Below, one piece after another: positions 1 through 8,115 of a stretch of 64,000 nt of DNA (position 1 is its first letter; each line of letters begins with the position of its first letter). The DNA comes from Myxococcus dinghuensis. Its GTDB lineage: Bacteria > Myxococcota > Myxococcia > Myxococcales > Myxococcaceae. Location: the NCBI RefSeq assembly GCF_024198235.1, contig NZ_JAKCFB010000002.1, positions 186,001-250,000 of the forward strand, in the 5' to 3' direction. The position numbers and the translations under genes were made by a program. The notes beneath the pieces are model-generated. The model saw nothing but the letters and a program-made list of their open reading frames with translations, did not search any database and had not been told where the DNA came from.

Positions 1-1435
1 CGCGCGCCAGCACGCTGTGCTGCCAGAGCACCTGGTCCGCCGGCGTCGCGCCCAGCTCACCCGGCTGGCGGCGCTCCACGCCCCGGTTGCCGTACCAGTC
101 GTAGACGTACATCGCCAGGTCGCGGAAGTCCGTGTCGCGGCGGCTGTAGCCCCCCAGGGCCTCCAGGCGGAGCCTGCCGTCGAGCAGCCCCTGGTGCGCC
201 CACGTCGCGAGCGCGCCGTAGCCCGACTCGGCGGAGCGCGCCTCGCCGTACGGCACGGTCATCACGACGTTGTTCTGGAGCTCCTTGCGCGAGCGCGTGC
301 CGAAGACGCGCAGCGAGAGCCGGTCGGCGAAGGGCTTGTCGACCACGCCGACCTCCAGCCCGGCCCCGCCCGCGGTGAAGCCGTCATGGAAGCGCGGCAC
401 ACGCGCCGCCTGGAGCCGGCCCCGCTCGTCGGGGACCTCCACGTCCACCTTGTAGTCGTTGCGCGCCAGGTCCCCGAAGACATGGCCCTTCACGAAGAGG
501 CCACGCTCGCCCAGCCGATACTGTCCCGCCGCGGAGCCCCGGTACGTGCCGAAGGAGCCGGCCTGCAGCGAGAGCGAGGCGCCACTGGGCTCGTCGCCAT
601 CCGCGGAGACGAGGTTGACCGCGCCGCCCAGCGCGTCCGCGCCGAAGCGGACGGGCACCACGCCCCGGTAGACCTCCACGCGCTGGAGCAGGTTGACCGG
701 CACGTTGGCCAGCCCCAGCCCGAAGCCCGCGAGGTCCAGCGGCACGCCATCCAGGAAGAAGCGGACCTGCTCGCCGGAGAAGCCGTTGAGCGAGAAGCGG
801 CTGGCGGACCCCAGGCCTCCGGTCCGCTGGACGCTGACGCCGCTGTTGCGGCTGAGCACCTCGCCCAGGTCCGCGGTCTGCTGGCGCGCCTCCTCCAGCT
901 CCACCACGTGGACCGCCTCCGACGACAAGGCGCGCTCCTCCGCCTTGCGGAGCTTGCGGCCCTCCACCTCGATGGTGGACTCCAGCGTGAGCGTCTGCGC
1001 CAACGTGGCATCCACCTGGGTGCGCTCGCCGGCGGACACCTGGACGCGCCAGGCCTGTGGCTCACAGCCGGGGACCAGGGCGTGCAGTTCGTAGGTGCCC
1101 GGCGCGAGCCCCGACACCGAGAAGCGCCGCTGCCCGTCGAGTCGCGGCGTCTGCGTGGCGCCGTCGGGCGACAACAGCAGGACCTCCGCCTGGGACAGGT
1201 CTCCGCCCTCGCAGGCGGACACGCGCCCGGCGATCTCCCCCACCGTCGGACGAGGCTCCGCGGCGGGCGTGGCGGGAGGCGCGGAGGACGGCGCGGACTC
1301 CTGCGCCACCGCGGGCGCCGCCAGGGACAGGGCCATGAGGCCCACGGCCTTCCAGCCCGGGCTCGCACACGAGCCACCGCTTCGGCGGGAGAGGAGCCCC
1401 TTGGCCCGGGCCAGGCTTTCGACGAACAGACGCAT
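1..1435 (-). CDS. TonB-dependent outer-membrane receptor (C-terminus outside window)
   Basis: The frame is open from the ATG at 1435 to the window edge, giving the first ~478 residues. They show a signal peptide ending near AVAQES, a carboxypeptidase-regulatory-like Ig fold (about residues 60-130, with FSVSGLAPGTYELHALVPG), then a TonB plug domain (DLGEVLSRNSGVSV, FFLDGVPLDLAGFGLGLANV, RVEVYRGVVPVRFGADALGG) and the first barrel strands. Such receptors import ferric siderophores or other scarce ligands using TonB energy. It is the last gene of a five-gene operon, 23 bp after the PepSY gene, with no clear own ribosome site, so it may be translationally coupled. No TonB/ExbBD genes are seen here. 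The substrate is inferred from the neighbours, not from the receptor itself. Confidence 0.9.
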   Translation of the reverse strand, partial: MRLFVESLARAKGLLSRRSGGSCASPGWKAVGLMALSLAAPAVAQESAPSSAPPATPAAEPRPTVGEIAGRVSACEGGDLSQAEVLLLSPDGATQTPRLDGQRRFSVSGLAPGTYELHALVPGCEPQAWRVQVSAGERTQVDATLAQTLTLESTIEVEGRKLRKAEERALSSEAVHVVELEEARQQTADLGEVLSRNSGVSVQRTGGLGSASRFSLNGFSGEQVRFFLDGVPLDLAGFGLGLANVPVNLLQRVEVYRGVVPVRFGADALGGAVNLVSADGDEPSGASLSLQAGSFGTYRGSAAGQYRLGERGLFVKGHVFGDLARNDYKVDVEVPDERGRLQAARVPRFHDGFTAGGAGLEVGVVDKPFADRLSLRVFGTRSRKELQNNVVMTVPYGEARSAESGYGALATWAHQGLLDGRLRLEALGGYSRRDTDFRDLAMYVYDWYGNRGVERRQPGELGATPADQVLWQHSVLAR

Positions 1436-1458
1436 GATGACTTGCACGAATCGAGGAC

Positions 1459-3012
1459 TCACCGGCTCTCGTGTGCCGCGACCTGCAGCGGCACCTCGGA
1501 GTCCCGGGGGTCTCTCGGGGAGATACGCCCGATGACCCAGGCGGAGACGAGGAACATCGCGCCCAGCAGCGCGAGCCCCACGTCCGCGCAGAAGACATAG
1601 GGCGAGCCCACCGGGTCGAACACGCGGCGCGCGTGGCGCCAGGCGTCCAACCAGGGGAGCACCACGAAGATGGCGCCCGACAGCCCGAGCAGTTGCTGGG
1701 CGCAGGCCTTGGCGCGGGGATAGACGAGCGCGCCCAGCACGCAGGCGCACCAGCTCGCGTAGAAGACGCCGTGCTCCCAGTCGGGCCGGCGAGGCAGGGC
1801 CTCCGGCAGCAGTTGGTTGGCCAGGAACGCGGCCGCGAGCGCGAAGGCCGCGCCACCGCAGCCGCCGGCCGTGAAGCGCGCGAGCGCCACGTCCACCCGG
1901 CGCATGCTGCGCGAGCGGCGCTCCAGCCACACCAGGTTGCCCGTCACGACACACAGCGCGCTGAAGATGCCCAGCAGCGCGTAGGCGAGCCGCACGCCCA
2001 TGCCCGCGTAGAGCCCGGAGTGCAGCACGTACGCGGCCTCGAGCAGCTTCGCCGTGGCGGCGGGGCCTCCGGCCTCGCGGACGTGGCGCACCTCGCCGGA
2101 CTGCGACACGCGCACGGCGGTGAACTCGTGGAGCCCCGCGCGCGCGTAGCCACGGACGTCGACGTACGCGGAGGCATCCCCCAGGTTGCGCAGGGAGAAG
2201 CGGTAGTGCCGCACGCCCGGGAGCGCCTCGCGGGCCCGCGCCAGCACCGTGGCGACCCGGGGCGCCTCGGCCGGCTGCTTCGACGGCTTGTCCCCCCGGG
2301 GATAGCCGAGCGTCGCGAGCCCCGCCTCGAGGTTCCCGTCGAACGCGGTGCGCACCATCACCGGCTGGAGCACCGCGGCGTTGATGCAGATGATGGCCGC
2401 CGTCCAGGCCATGACGGCCTGGTAGGGCAACCCCACGCTGCCGAGCACCTTGTGCAGGTCGCCCCACATCGTGCGCAGCGCCTCGCGCGGGCGGAAGCGC
2501 ACCAGGTCCTTGCGGAAGCGCCCCACCTGGATGACGAGCCCCGTGCCCACCACCAGCAGCAGCACGATGGCCACCAGGCCGGCCACGAACATCCCGCCGG
2601 GAAGCGGGTAGAGGAAGTGCACCAGGAACAGGAAGTAGCTCAGGTCGCTCTGCTCCGGCGCCTGCTCCCCCGTGCCGGGCTCCAACCACACGGCGGTCTT
2701 CGCCCCGCCCTCCTTCCACTCGAGCCGGAGCCAGGGGGAGTACGGCGCGGGCAGGTCCACGTCGAGCTGGGTCGGCAGGTCCTTGCCCGCGCGCGCGTCC
2801 AGCCAGCCCTGCAGCGTCTCCAGCGCCTTCGCCTCGTCGATGACGGCGCTCGCGCCCGTGCGCAGGCGGGGCTCCTGCCAGGGCATCAGCTCGTGCCGGA
2901 ACAGCGAGACCACCCCGAGCAGGAACATGCCCACCAGCAGCACGGAGGCCACGGCCCCCGCCCACGCGTGGGCCTCCCAGAGGATGCGGTAGGTCCCGGA
3001 CTTGAGCCTCAT
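1459..3012 (-). CDS. PepSY-domain membrane protein, putative ferric-siderophore reductase
   Basis: 517 aa. The N-terminus (ILWEAHAWAGAVASVLLVGM) is the typical first membrane helix of PepSY-associated transmembrane proteins, with conserved histidines in membrane segments (HAWAG, LVHFLYPLPGGMF, LHKVLGSVGLPYQ, LHSGLYAGMGVRLAYALLG). A periplasmic PepSY-like region lies between roughly 230 and 330, and several further helices follow. This family is often encoded beside siderophore receptors and is proposed to reduce ferric siderophores at the inner membrane. Its ATG overlaps the stop of the preceding gene by 4 bp (3009-3012), and the TonB receptor follows 23 bp on. Function is inferred from family and context. 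Confidence 0.88.
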   Translation of the reverse strand: MRLKSGTYRILWEAHAWAGAVASVLLVGMFLLGVVSLFRHELMPWQEPRLRTGASAVIDEAKALETLQGWLDARAGKDLPTQLDVDLPAPYSPWLRLEWKEGGAKTAVWLEPGTGEQAPEQSDLSYFLFLVHFLYPLPGGMFVAGLVAIVLLLVVGTGLVIQVGRFRKDLVRFRPREALRTMWGDLHKVLGSVGLPYQAVMAWTAAIICINAAVLQPVMVRTAFDGNLEAGLATLGYPRGDKPSKQPAEAPRVATVLARAREALPGVRHYRFSLRNLGDASAYVDVRGYARAGLHEFTAVRVSQSGEVRHVREAGGPAATAKLLEAAYVLHSGLYAGMGVRLAYALLGIFSALCVVTGNLVWLERRSRSMRRVDVALARFTAGGCGGAAFALAAAFLANQLLPEALPRRPDWEHGVFYASWCACVLGALVYPRAKACAQQLLGLSGAIFVVLPWLDAWRHARRVFDPVGSPYVFCADVGLALLGAMFLVSAWVIGRISPRDPRDSEVPLQVAAHESR

Positions 3013-3284
3013 GTGAACGCTCTCCAGAGGACGACCAGCGCCGCCGTGCTCGCCAGGGCGATACCGCCCCAGGCGCGGGCCGTCGACCGGGCCAGGAGCA
3101 CCGCACAGGGAGCCGCTGCCATCAGCGGGATGACGACGATGCAGGCGGCCAGGTAGCGCACGTCGGACGAGGCCGGCACCACCGCGGGGAGCGCGAGCGA
3201 CACCAGGAGCGCGGCCAGGGGCGCCCCCAGCACGGCGGCCAGCAACCGGCTGACGCCCGGGCGGTGGCGCGCGGCGGCGCTCAT
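3009..3284 (-). CDS. small membrane protein, DUF3649-like
   Basis: 91 aa with three hydrophobic segments (about residues 13-35, 41-62 and 66-88). In the short-ORF class found between DUF3325-like and PepSY genes in iron-uptake operons, DUF3649 proteins have this size and topology; I assign it on topology and position rather than a sequence match. The ATG at 3284 overlaps the upstream stop by 4 bp (ATGA) and its own stop overlaps the PepSY start by 4 bp, so the three products are probably made in stoichiometric amounts. A longer upstream start in this frame would run through the previous gene and is not favoured. Confidence 0.72.
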   Translation of the reverse strand: MSAAARHRPGVSRLLAAVLGAPLAALLVSLALPAVVPASSDVRYLAACIVVIPLMAAAPCAVLLARSTARAWGGIALASTAALVVLWRAFT

Positions 3285-3610
3285 GACACCCGCTCCAGCA
3301 CGCCGAGCACCAGGCCCACCGGCGCCAGGAGCGCCATGGCCCAGACGGGCCTGCGCACCAGCGGCGAGACGAGCGCCAGCACCGTCCCCGCCGCCATGAC
3401 GTACATCAGCGCCGACGCCAGGGCCGCCCCCGGATGGACGGCCCCCACCAGCGACACCCCCAAGCCCCCGAGGAGGAGCACCAGCCCCCCGCCCCGCAGC
3501 CCGGCGAAGGCACGCGCGGGCCCCGGCCTCCGCTCCGCGTGGCGGGACCACCACGCGCCGTAGAGACCCACCACTCCGAGCCAGAGCAGCGAGGGGGCCA
3601 GGACATCCAT
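3281..3610 (-). CDS. small membrane protein, DUF3325-like
   Basis: 109 aa, four predicted membrane helices (about 5-22, 38-60, 64-83 and 89-106), with a Trp/His-containing loop (YGAWWSRHAERRPG) after the first. Size, helix count and place at the head of a DUF3649-PepSY-receptor set match DUF3325 proteins of siderophore-uptake operons. A GAGG about 8 nt before the ATG serves as ribosome site. It lies 60 bp downstream of the lipoprotein gene and overlaps the next gene by 4 bp. No catalytic role is known; an accessory role to the PepSY reductase is inferred. Confidence 0.72.
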   Translation of the reverse strand: MDVLAPSLLWLGVVGLYGAWWSRHAERRPGPARAFAGLRGGGLVLLLGGLGVSLVGAVHPGAALASALMYVMAAGTVLALVSPLVRRPVWAMALLAPVGLVLGVLERVS

Positions 3611-3670
3611 CGAGGAGACCTCATGCGCTCCGACGGCGCGAGGTGCCAGGCACCCCGCGCCACCAGGCGC

Positions 3671-4915
3671 TCAGCGGATGCGGGAGACGTCGAGGACGAA
3701 GCCCGGGAAGGACACGGTGGGCTTCGGCGCCCCGGTGGACAGGTCCATCAGGGTGGAGGTGGAGTAGTCGGACGAGCTCTGGCTCACGAAGAAGTTGGAG
3801 CCGGACGTGAGCGTGAAGCTGCTGTACGCGCCCGGGTCGCCCTGCACGCGCGTGGCGGCGGTGGTCAGCGACGCGAAGGGCACCTTCCACCAGCTCCAGC
3901 CCTTGCTGTACCACTCGCTGTAGGTGGTGCCCGGCGCCGTCGGGGTGATGGTCTTGTCCGCGACCTGGAGCCACGCGGTGCCGTCCTCCGACACGGTGAT
4001 GACGAAGCCGACGTGCTTGTCGTCGAGCGCCTTCGACACGGTGCCCACGAAGTCCGAATCGAACGCCTTCTTGCCCGAGGAGATGCGCAGGAAGCAGTCC
4101 TGCTGACCGGCCTCGTGGGTGCCCTTGACCGCGTAGCCCAGGCCGTTGATGACGCCGCTGAAGAAGTAGAGCGTGTCGCCCTGGCGGAGCGTCTTCGTCA
4201 GGTCGCGGCAGCGGTCGTCCTGGGTCCAGGTCAGCGCGTCCGTGGCGGTGTCGATGCGCACGAGCACCGTCCCGGGCAGGACCGCGTCATACGTCGTGGA
4301 GGACCAGCCCACGGAGAAGAACGCCTCGCCGTCGCGGCTGGCCCACTGGCTCATGCCCGTGACGTAGCCCTGCTTGACCAGCTCCGCCGGCAGCGGCAGC
4401 GTCTTCTCGATGACCATCTCCTGGGGGTTCCAGACGATGATCTGCGCCTGCGCGGTGTCCTTGTAATAGGCCTTCGTGGCGCTCACGAAGAGCACCGCCT
4501 GCGCGCCCAGCGACCGCACGCCCTGGGCCTGGAACGACACGCTCGCCCCCGCCACCAGCGCGCCGTCCTTCACCTCGTAGCGAGTGATGGTGGGCGACTC
4601 ACCGGAGCCGATGGCGAAGAACCCCACGCCCTGCGCCGCGTAGAGCCGGGGACGCCCCGGCAGCTCCAGCGACTTCGCGTAGTCCAGCGTCCGGGCCTCC
4701 CCCAGCGAATCCACCAGGGTGAAGTAGTTCATCCGGCTGCCGTTCGTCTCCACGGCGGAGTGCACCATGAACAGCTCGCCCTCCCCGTTCCCGTCCGGAC
4801 CACCACCCGGCGGGGTCGGCTCGTCGTCCCCGCAGGACGCCAGGACCAGGGCCGCGCTGGCGGCCACCAGGCCCCGCGCGATGCTGCTCATGCCGAATCT
4901 CACTCCACGTCGCAT
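3671..4915 (-). CDS. iron-uptake-associated lipoprotein (DUF4374/MxcI-like)
   Basis: 414 aa. The ATG at 4915 is chosen because GAGGAG sits 6-8 nt upstream; an internal ATG at 4891 is possible. A signal peptide ends in the lipobox LASC, followed by a Pro/Gly-rich tether (DEPTPPGGGPDGNGEG) and a beta-rich body with repeated blade-like stretches, probably a beta-propeller. Lipoproteins of this sort (DUF4374 in Bacteroidetes; MxcI beside the myxochelin genes of myxobacteria, from memory) sit next to siderophore receptors. As first gene of the operon behind a Fur-like palindrome it probably binds or helps release the iron ligand. Family assignment is tentative; the lipoprotein call is firm. Confidence 0.75.
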   Translation of the reverse strand: MRRGVRFGMSSIARGLVAASAALVLASCGDDEPTPPGGGPDGNGEGELFMVHSAVETNGSRMNYFTLVDSLGEARTLDYAKSLELPGRPRLYAAQGVGFFAIGSGESPTITRYEVKDGALVAGASVSFQAQGVRSLGAQAVLFVSATKAYYKDTAQAQIIVWNPQEMVIEKTLPLPAELVKQGYVTGMSQWASRDGEAFFSVGWSSTTYDAVLPGTVLVRIDTATDALTWTQDDRCRDLTKTLRQGDTLYFFSGVINGLGYAVKGTHEAGQQDCFLRISSGKKAFDSDFVGTVSKALDDKHVGFVITVSEDGTAWLQVADKTITPTAPGTTYSEWYSKGWSWWKVPFASLTTAATRVQGDPGAYSSFTLTSGSNFFVSQSSSDYSTSTLMDLSTGAPKPTVSFPGFVLDVSRIR

Positions 4916-4980
4916 TACTCGCTCCTCGAGCCGGGCTCGCATCGGGCGTCGTCCGCCAACCATCCACCGGTCGGCTCGCC

Positions 4981-5013
4981 CTCTGAAATTGACATTCACT
5001 CTCAAAATCAGAG
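4981..5013 (-). promoter_or_regulatory. Fur-like palindromic operator upstream of the iron operon
   Basis: An A/T-rich imperfect inverted repeat stands out in GC-rich DNA: 12-bp arms CTCTGAAATTGA (4981-4992) and TCAAAATCAGAG (5002-5013) pair at 10 of 12 positions around a 9-bp spacer. Its centre, TGACATTCACTCTCA (4990-5004), matches the 7-1-7 Fur consensus TGATAATnATTATCA at roughly 10 of 14 positions. It lies 66 bp upstream of the lipoprotein ATG, a sensible site for iron-dependent repression. Binding by Fur is inferred. Confidence 0.55.
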
Positions 5014-5278
5014 ATGGCGAATGGAGTAGCCCGCCCCCGCTTCCCCTGTCAAGCAACGCACCCGGAACGTTGGGGGCTCGACCCGACCTCCGGAGAATCC
5101 CGCCTGGGTTTGCTGGAGATCCACCGGCTGGGACGCGCGCCGCCCGGGAGCGTCCGCTCCACCCGTGCGACGCAGAGCCAACCCACCAGTATGGCTCCGC
5201 GCGACCCAGGCCCCTTGGGAGGTCCTTGCCCGTCGACACGTCCGGCGCCGGGTGCCCCCCAGGGCGCTCCCTCGGCGC

Positions 5279-5491
5279 TACATCGCCTACTGCCTGGAGG
5301 GGCTGCGGGTGCTGGATGTCTCCATCCCACCCCGCCCGCGGGAGCTCGCCTGCTTCAACACCTTCCGCGAGTCCGACCCGGGCCGGACGCCCCACCTGCT
5401 CGAGGGCGCCATCGGCGTCCGCGTCCCGGGAGACGGCCACGTCTACGTCGTGGACACCTCCCGGGGCCTGCTCGTCCTCGACGAGCTGTGA
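5279..5491 (+). pseudogene. 3' remnant of an LVIVD-repeat protein
   Basis: About 70 codons ending at TGA 5491 read like the C-terminus of an LVIVD-repeat beta-propeller protein: YIAYCLEGLRVLDVSIPPRP, then ARELACFNTFRESDP-like sequence, GAIGVRVPGDGHVYVVDTSR and GLLVLDEL. The codons upstream in the same frame (5165-5278) are Arg/Pro-rich and do not resemble the family, and no start or signal peptide is seen. The usual protein is several hundred residues, so only the tail survives. It points toward the convergent secreted-protein gene. It could instead be a very diverged short gene, but a truncated relic is more likely. Confidence 0.5.
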
Positions 5492-5512
5492 CGGGACGGC
5501 CCGGCGCGGCCC

Positions 5513-6556
5513 TCAGCCGAGGGTCGTCGACAGGTGCAGCGGGCCGGCGGGGACACCGACGTCTCGGCCAGCGGGGTCGTCCGACGGCGTCTGCCAGGCG
5601 TTGGCCTCCGTCACGGTGTGGCCGTTGGCCTCGTTGCGGATGGACATGCGGCCCTGGTGTCCCGCGGGGCTGATCTGGCTGGTGTCGTAGCCGCTCCAGC
5701 CCGTGGCGCCGTTCGCGAACGTCGCCTCGCCCCAGGTCTGACCGTAGTTCGCGCCGGCCTTCGACGAGCCATCCTTCGACACGCACCACGCCACGCTGGT
5801 GTTGCTGTCGAACGCCACCATCTGCGACTGCCCGGGCTGGAGGGTGAACGTCTTGGGCTTGCTCTTGTCGAAGTGCTGCCCGTCGTTCGGGTTCCCGTTC
5901 TCCCCCGTCTTGTTCCAGAGCGTGATGGTCTGCGGCTCGTTCGTCGTGTTCTTGAAGGTGTTCGTGAACTTGAACTGCCCCTTCTGCCCGGGGTCGATGA
6001 GCTGCATGTTGCTGTTGTAGGGCGCGCCGACGTTGTTGCGGGCGAGCCATGGCTGGCTCGGGTCCACCTTCTCCGTGGAGCCCGCGGAGTGAGCGCCGAA
6101 GCCCGGCCCCGCGTCGCTGGACGACTTCGACGACACCGGAGCACTCGACGCGCTGGCGAGGCTCGGAGCGGAAGGGGCGTTGGCGAGGGCCGGGGCGGAG
6201 GGAGCGTTGGCGGCGCGAGCGACTCCGGACGGAGCCGCCGGGGAAGCGGCTTCGGTTCCGCCCGTGTTCCCGAGGAGCCCCTGCGGCTGCATCCCCAGGG
6301 ACTGCATGAGCTGCATGACCTCGCCCAGCACCTGCGACATCTGCTCCAGCGTCTTCTCGATTCCGCCAGCCCCAGTGCCCAGTTTCTTCGAGGCCGGCTC
6401 GAAGGAGTCGGTCATCAACTGCTGGCGCACGTCGTTCACGGGACTCCGTGGCGCGACGGCCTTCGCGCACCCCGCACGCGAGGCGGGCTGCTCGGCGCCC
6501 ACGAGGCTCGGACGCGGCGAGGAGAAGGACGGGCGGCTGAGGGAGGAGATGGACAT
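5513..6556 (-). CDS. secreted/structural protein with Ala-Ser-Pro linker and beta-rich C-terminal domain
   Basis: 347 aa from the ATG at 6556 (MSISSLSRPSFSSPRP, a Ser/Pro-rich start common in myxobacterial secreted proteins that lack a classical signal). A helical part (SKKLGTGAGGIEKTLEQMSQ) is followed by an Ala/Ser/Pro linker with the repeat ANAPSAP (about 110-150), then a 180-residue beta-rich domain with many Asn, Gly, Trp and Thr (PWLARNNVGAPYNSN, FTNTFKNTTNEPQTITLW, AFDSNTSVAWCVSKDG, ATGWSGYDTSQISPAGHQGR). The domain has a thaumatin- or jelly-roll-like look but I do not recognise the family. The ribosome site is weak. A longer start at 6796 would add unlikely sequence. Confidence 0.65.
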   Translation of the reverse strand: MSISSLSRPSFSSPRPSLVGAEQPASRAGCAKAVAPRSPVNDVRQQLMTDSFEPASKKLGTGAGGIEKTLEQMSQVLGEVMQLMQSLGMQPQGLLGNTGGTEAASPAAPSGVARAANAPSAPALANAPSAPSLASASSAPVSSKSSSDAGPGFGAHSAGSTEKVDPSQPWLARNNVGAPYNSNMQLIDPGQKGQFKFTNTFKNTTNEPQTITLWNKTGENGNPNDGQHFDKSKPKTFTLQPGQSQMVAFDSNTSVAWCVSKDGSSKAGANYGQTWGEATFANGATGWSGYDTSQISPAGHQGRMSIRNEANGHTVTEANAWQTPSDDPAGRDVGVPAGPLHLSTTLG

Positions 6557-6749
6557 GGCAGACCCGGAGGGTTCGAGGAGGGACGGAGGCGCCGTGAAGT
6601 CCGGGCCCCGCTGCACCACATGCCCCACCACAAAGCAGGGCTCGTGCCACCGCGCCCTCGCGGGTAGCAGCGGCGTCACCGCCGGGAAATCAGCCACTTG
6701 GAGCAAGGGCGAGCACCCTTCCGAGCCAAGCCCCGATGACGGCACTCCT

Positions 6750-6775
6750 GCCCTGATGTCTCCAGTCATCAGGGC
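6750..6775. promoter_or_regulatory. 9-bp inverted repeat in divergent promoter region
   Basis: GCCCTGATG (6750-6758) and CATCAGGGC (6767-6775) are perfect inverted copies separated by 8 bp. They lie in the 299-bp gap between the divergent secreted-protein gene (start 6556) and methyltransferase gene (start 6856). This could be an operator or an RNA hairpin; no adjacent regulator gene suggests which protein would bind. Confidence 0.35.
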
Positions 6776-6855
6776 GGAGGCCGCCGCCGCGCTCACGCCT
6801 CACGGTCGCATTCGTGACACGATGGCGCGCCAGGACGCCAACGGGGGCAAATGGA

Positions 6856-7593
6856 ATGAGCGCGCAATACGACGACATCGGGGAGAAGGTCGCGGACTGG
6901 GACGTGCTGCCGGTGCGTTCGGAGTTCATCGAGGGGCACACCTTCTTCAAGGCGCTCGGGTCCGTACGGGAGCAGGACGTCCTCGACGTGGCGTGTGGCG
7001 ACGGGCTCTACACGCGACAGTTGAAGCTGCGCGGCGCCAGGAGGGTGGTCGGCGTGGACATCTCGGAGGAGATGATTCGCGGCGCGCGGCGGCAGGAGGC
7101 GGAGCATCCGCTGGGCATCGAGTACCACGTGTCGGACGCGGCGGCGCTGGCACCCCTGGGCGACTTCGACTGTGTGACGGCCATCTATCTGCTGCACTAC
7201 GCGGAGTCCCCCGAGCACCTGCGGCGCATGTGCCGGAACATCCACGACCACCTGCGGCCCGGGGGGCGCTTCGTCACCTACGCCTTCAACCCGGAGTTCA
7301 GCGCGAAGGGCCCCAACAGCACGAAGTACGGCATCACGATGCTGGACTACCCCGCGGCGCCCCGTGAGGGACAGGCCATCTCCGCGGTGCTGCACACGAA
7401 GAGTCCCTTCACCATCCACTTCTCCCACTGGAGCCAGGCGACCTATGAGCAAGCCCTGCGAGAGGCGGGCTTCAAGACGCTCACATGGTCGCGCCCGGAA
7501 GCCTCGCCCGAGGGCCTGCTCGCTCGGGGGCAGGCCTTCTGGCAGGACTACCTGGACAACCCCCACGCGGTCGCGCTGCGCTGTGAGCGGTGA
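6856..7593 (+). CDS. class I SAM-dependent methyltransferase (ToxA-like)
   Basis: 245 aa from the ATG at 6856 (MSAQYDDIGEKVADWDVLPV), preceded by GGGGGCAAATGG; an ATG 42 bp upstream is less likely because family members begin with this YDxI motif. SAM-binding motif I is VLDVACGDGLYTRQL, followed by VVGVDISEEMIRGAR (acidic ribose-binding loop), FDCVTAIYLLHY (motif II region) and LRPGGRFVTYAF. The C-terminal HFSHWSQATYEQALREAGF is typical of the toxoflavin-synthase-like methyltransferases. The acceptor is unknown. It stands alone between two minus-strand genes. Confidence 0.87.
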   Translation: MSAQYDDIGEKVADWDVLPVRSEFIEGHTFFKALGSVREQDVLDVACGDGLYTRQLKLRGARRVVGVDISEEMIRGARRQEAEHPLGIEYHVSDAAALAPLGDFDCVTAIYLLHYAESPEHLRRMCRNIHDHLRPGGRFVTYAFNPEFSAKGPNSTKYGITMLDYPAAPREGQAISAVLHTKSPFTIHFSHWSQATYEQALREAGFKTLTWSRPEASPEGLLARGQAFWQDYLDNPHAVALRCER

Positions 7594-7650
7594 GTCCACC
7601 CACGTCGCCTCACGCTCCGGCATGAGACGACGCGGGCGAGGTGCCCTTCG

Positions 7651-7959
7651 TCAGCGGGCGGTTCCGGTCGACACGGACAGCTCGGACCCCAGGTCGCCCG
7701 TGTCGATACACTGCTGGCGGCAGCTCGCCTCACAGGCCTGGAACGCCGTCGAGTGGGTGTACCCGCCGGCCGCGCACGAGTCCGGCCAGGTGTATGCGTA
7801 GCGGGCTCCGCCCACGCCACACTCGAACCAGGCGCTCACGCAGGAGGACTGATGAACCTCCCCGGCACTCTCGGAGCCGGTGTCCTGCGGCGGCCCGCCA
7901 CACCCCACCAACGACAGCAACACGACAACGAGACCGCGCGCGACCTTCCCCAGTTGCAT
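7651..7959 (-). CDS. small cysteine-rich lipoprotein
   Basis: 102 aa. The signal peptide MQLGKVARGLVVVLLSLVGC ends in a lipobox (LVGC), then comes a short Gly/Pro-Ser linker and a compact domain with six cysteines (CVSAWFECG, DSCAAGG, ACEASCRQQCIDTG), probably disulfide-bonded. Secreted small Cys-rich lipoproteins are frequent in myxobacteria; no function is recognisable. Tail-to-tail with the methyltransferase gene, 57 bp apart. Confidence 0.7.
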   Translation of the reverse strand: MQLGKVARGLVVVLLSLVGCGGPPQDTGSESAGEVHQSSCVSAWFECGVGGARYAYTWPDSCAAGGYTHSTAFQACEASCRQQCIDTGDLGSELSVSTGTAR

Positions 7960-8115
7960 GAACGCCTCCAGGGCCGACCGACGAAGGAGTCGCCGGAAAC
8001 ATGCCCGGCGCGACTATTCTACGAAACGCAGGCTTATCGCCATCGCATTGCAACTCTCATCATGAAACCCGGAGGTTCGATACAGCCACCGTGAGACATC
8101 ACCCGCTTCTTCGGG

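Noticed and set aside
17..1600. Long plus-strand reading frame opposite the TonB receptor
   Set aside because: Arg/Ala/His-rich translation with no domain, antisense to a receptor frame with clear signal peptide and plug motifs; an effect of high GC.
1471..3156. 561-codon plus-strand frame opposite the PepSY gene
   Set aside because: No signal, no hydrophobic pattern, rich in Gln/His/Arg; antisense of a gene with clear helices.
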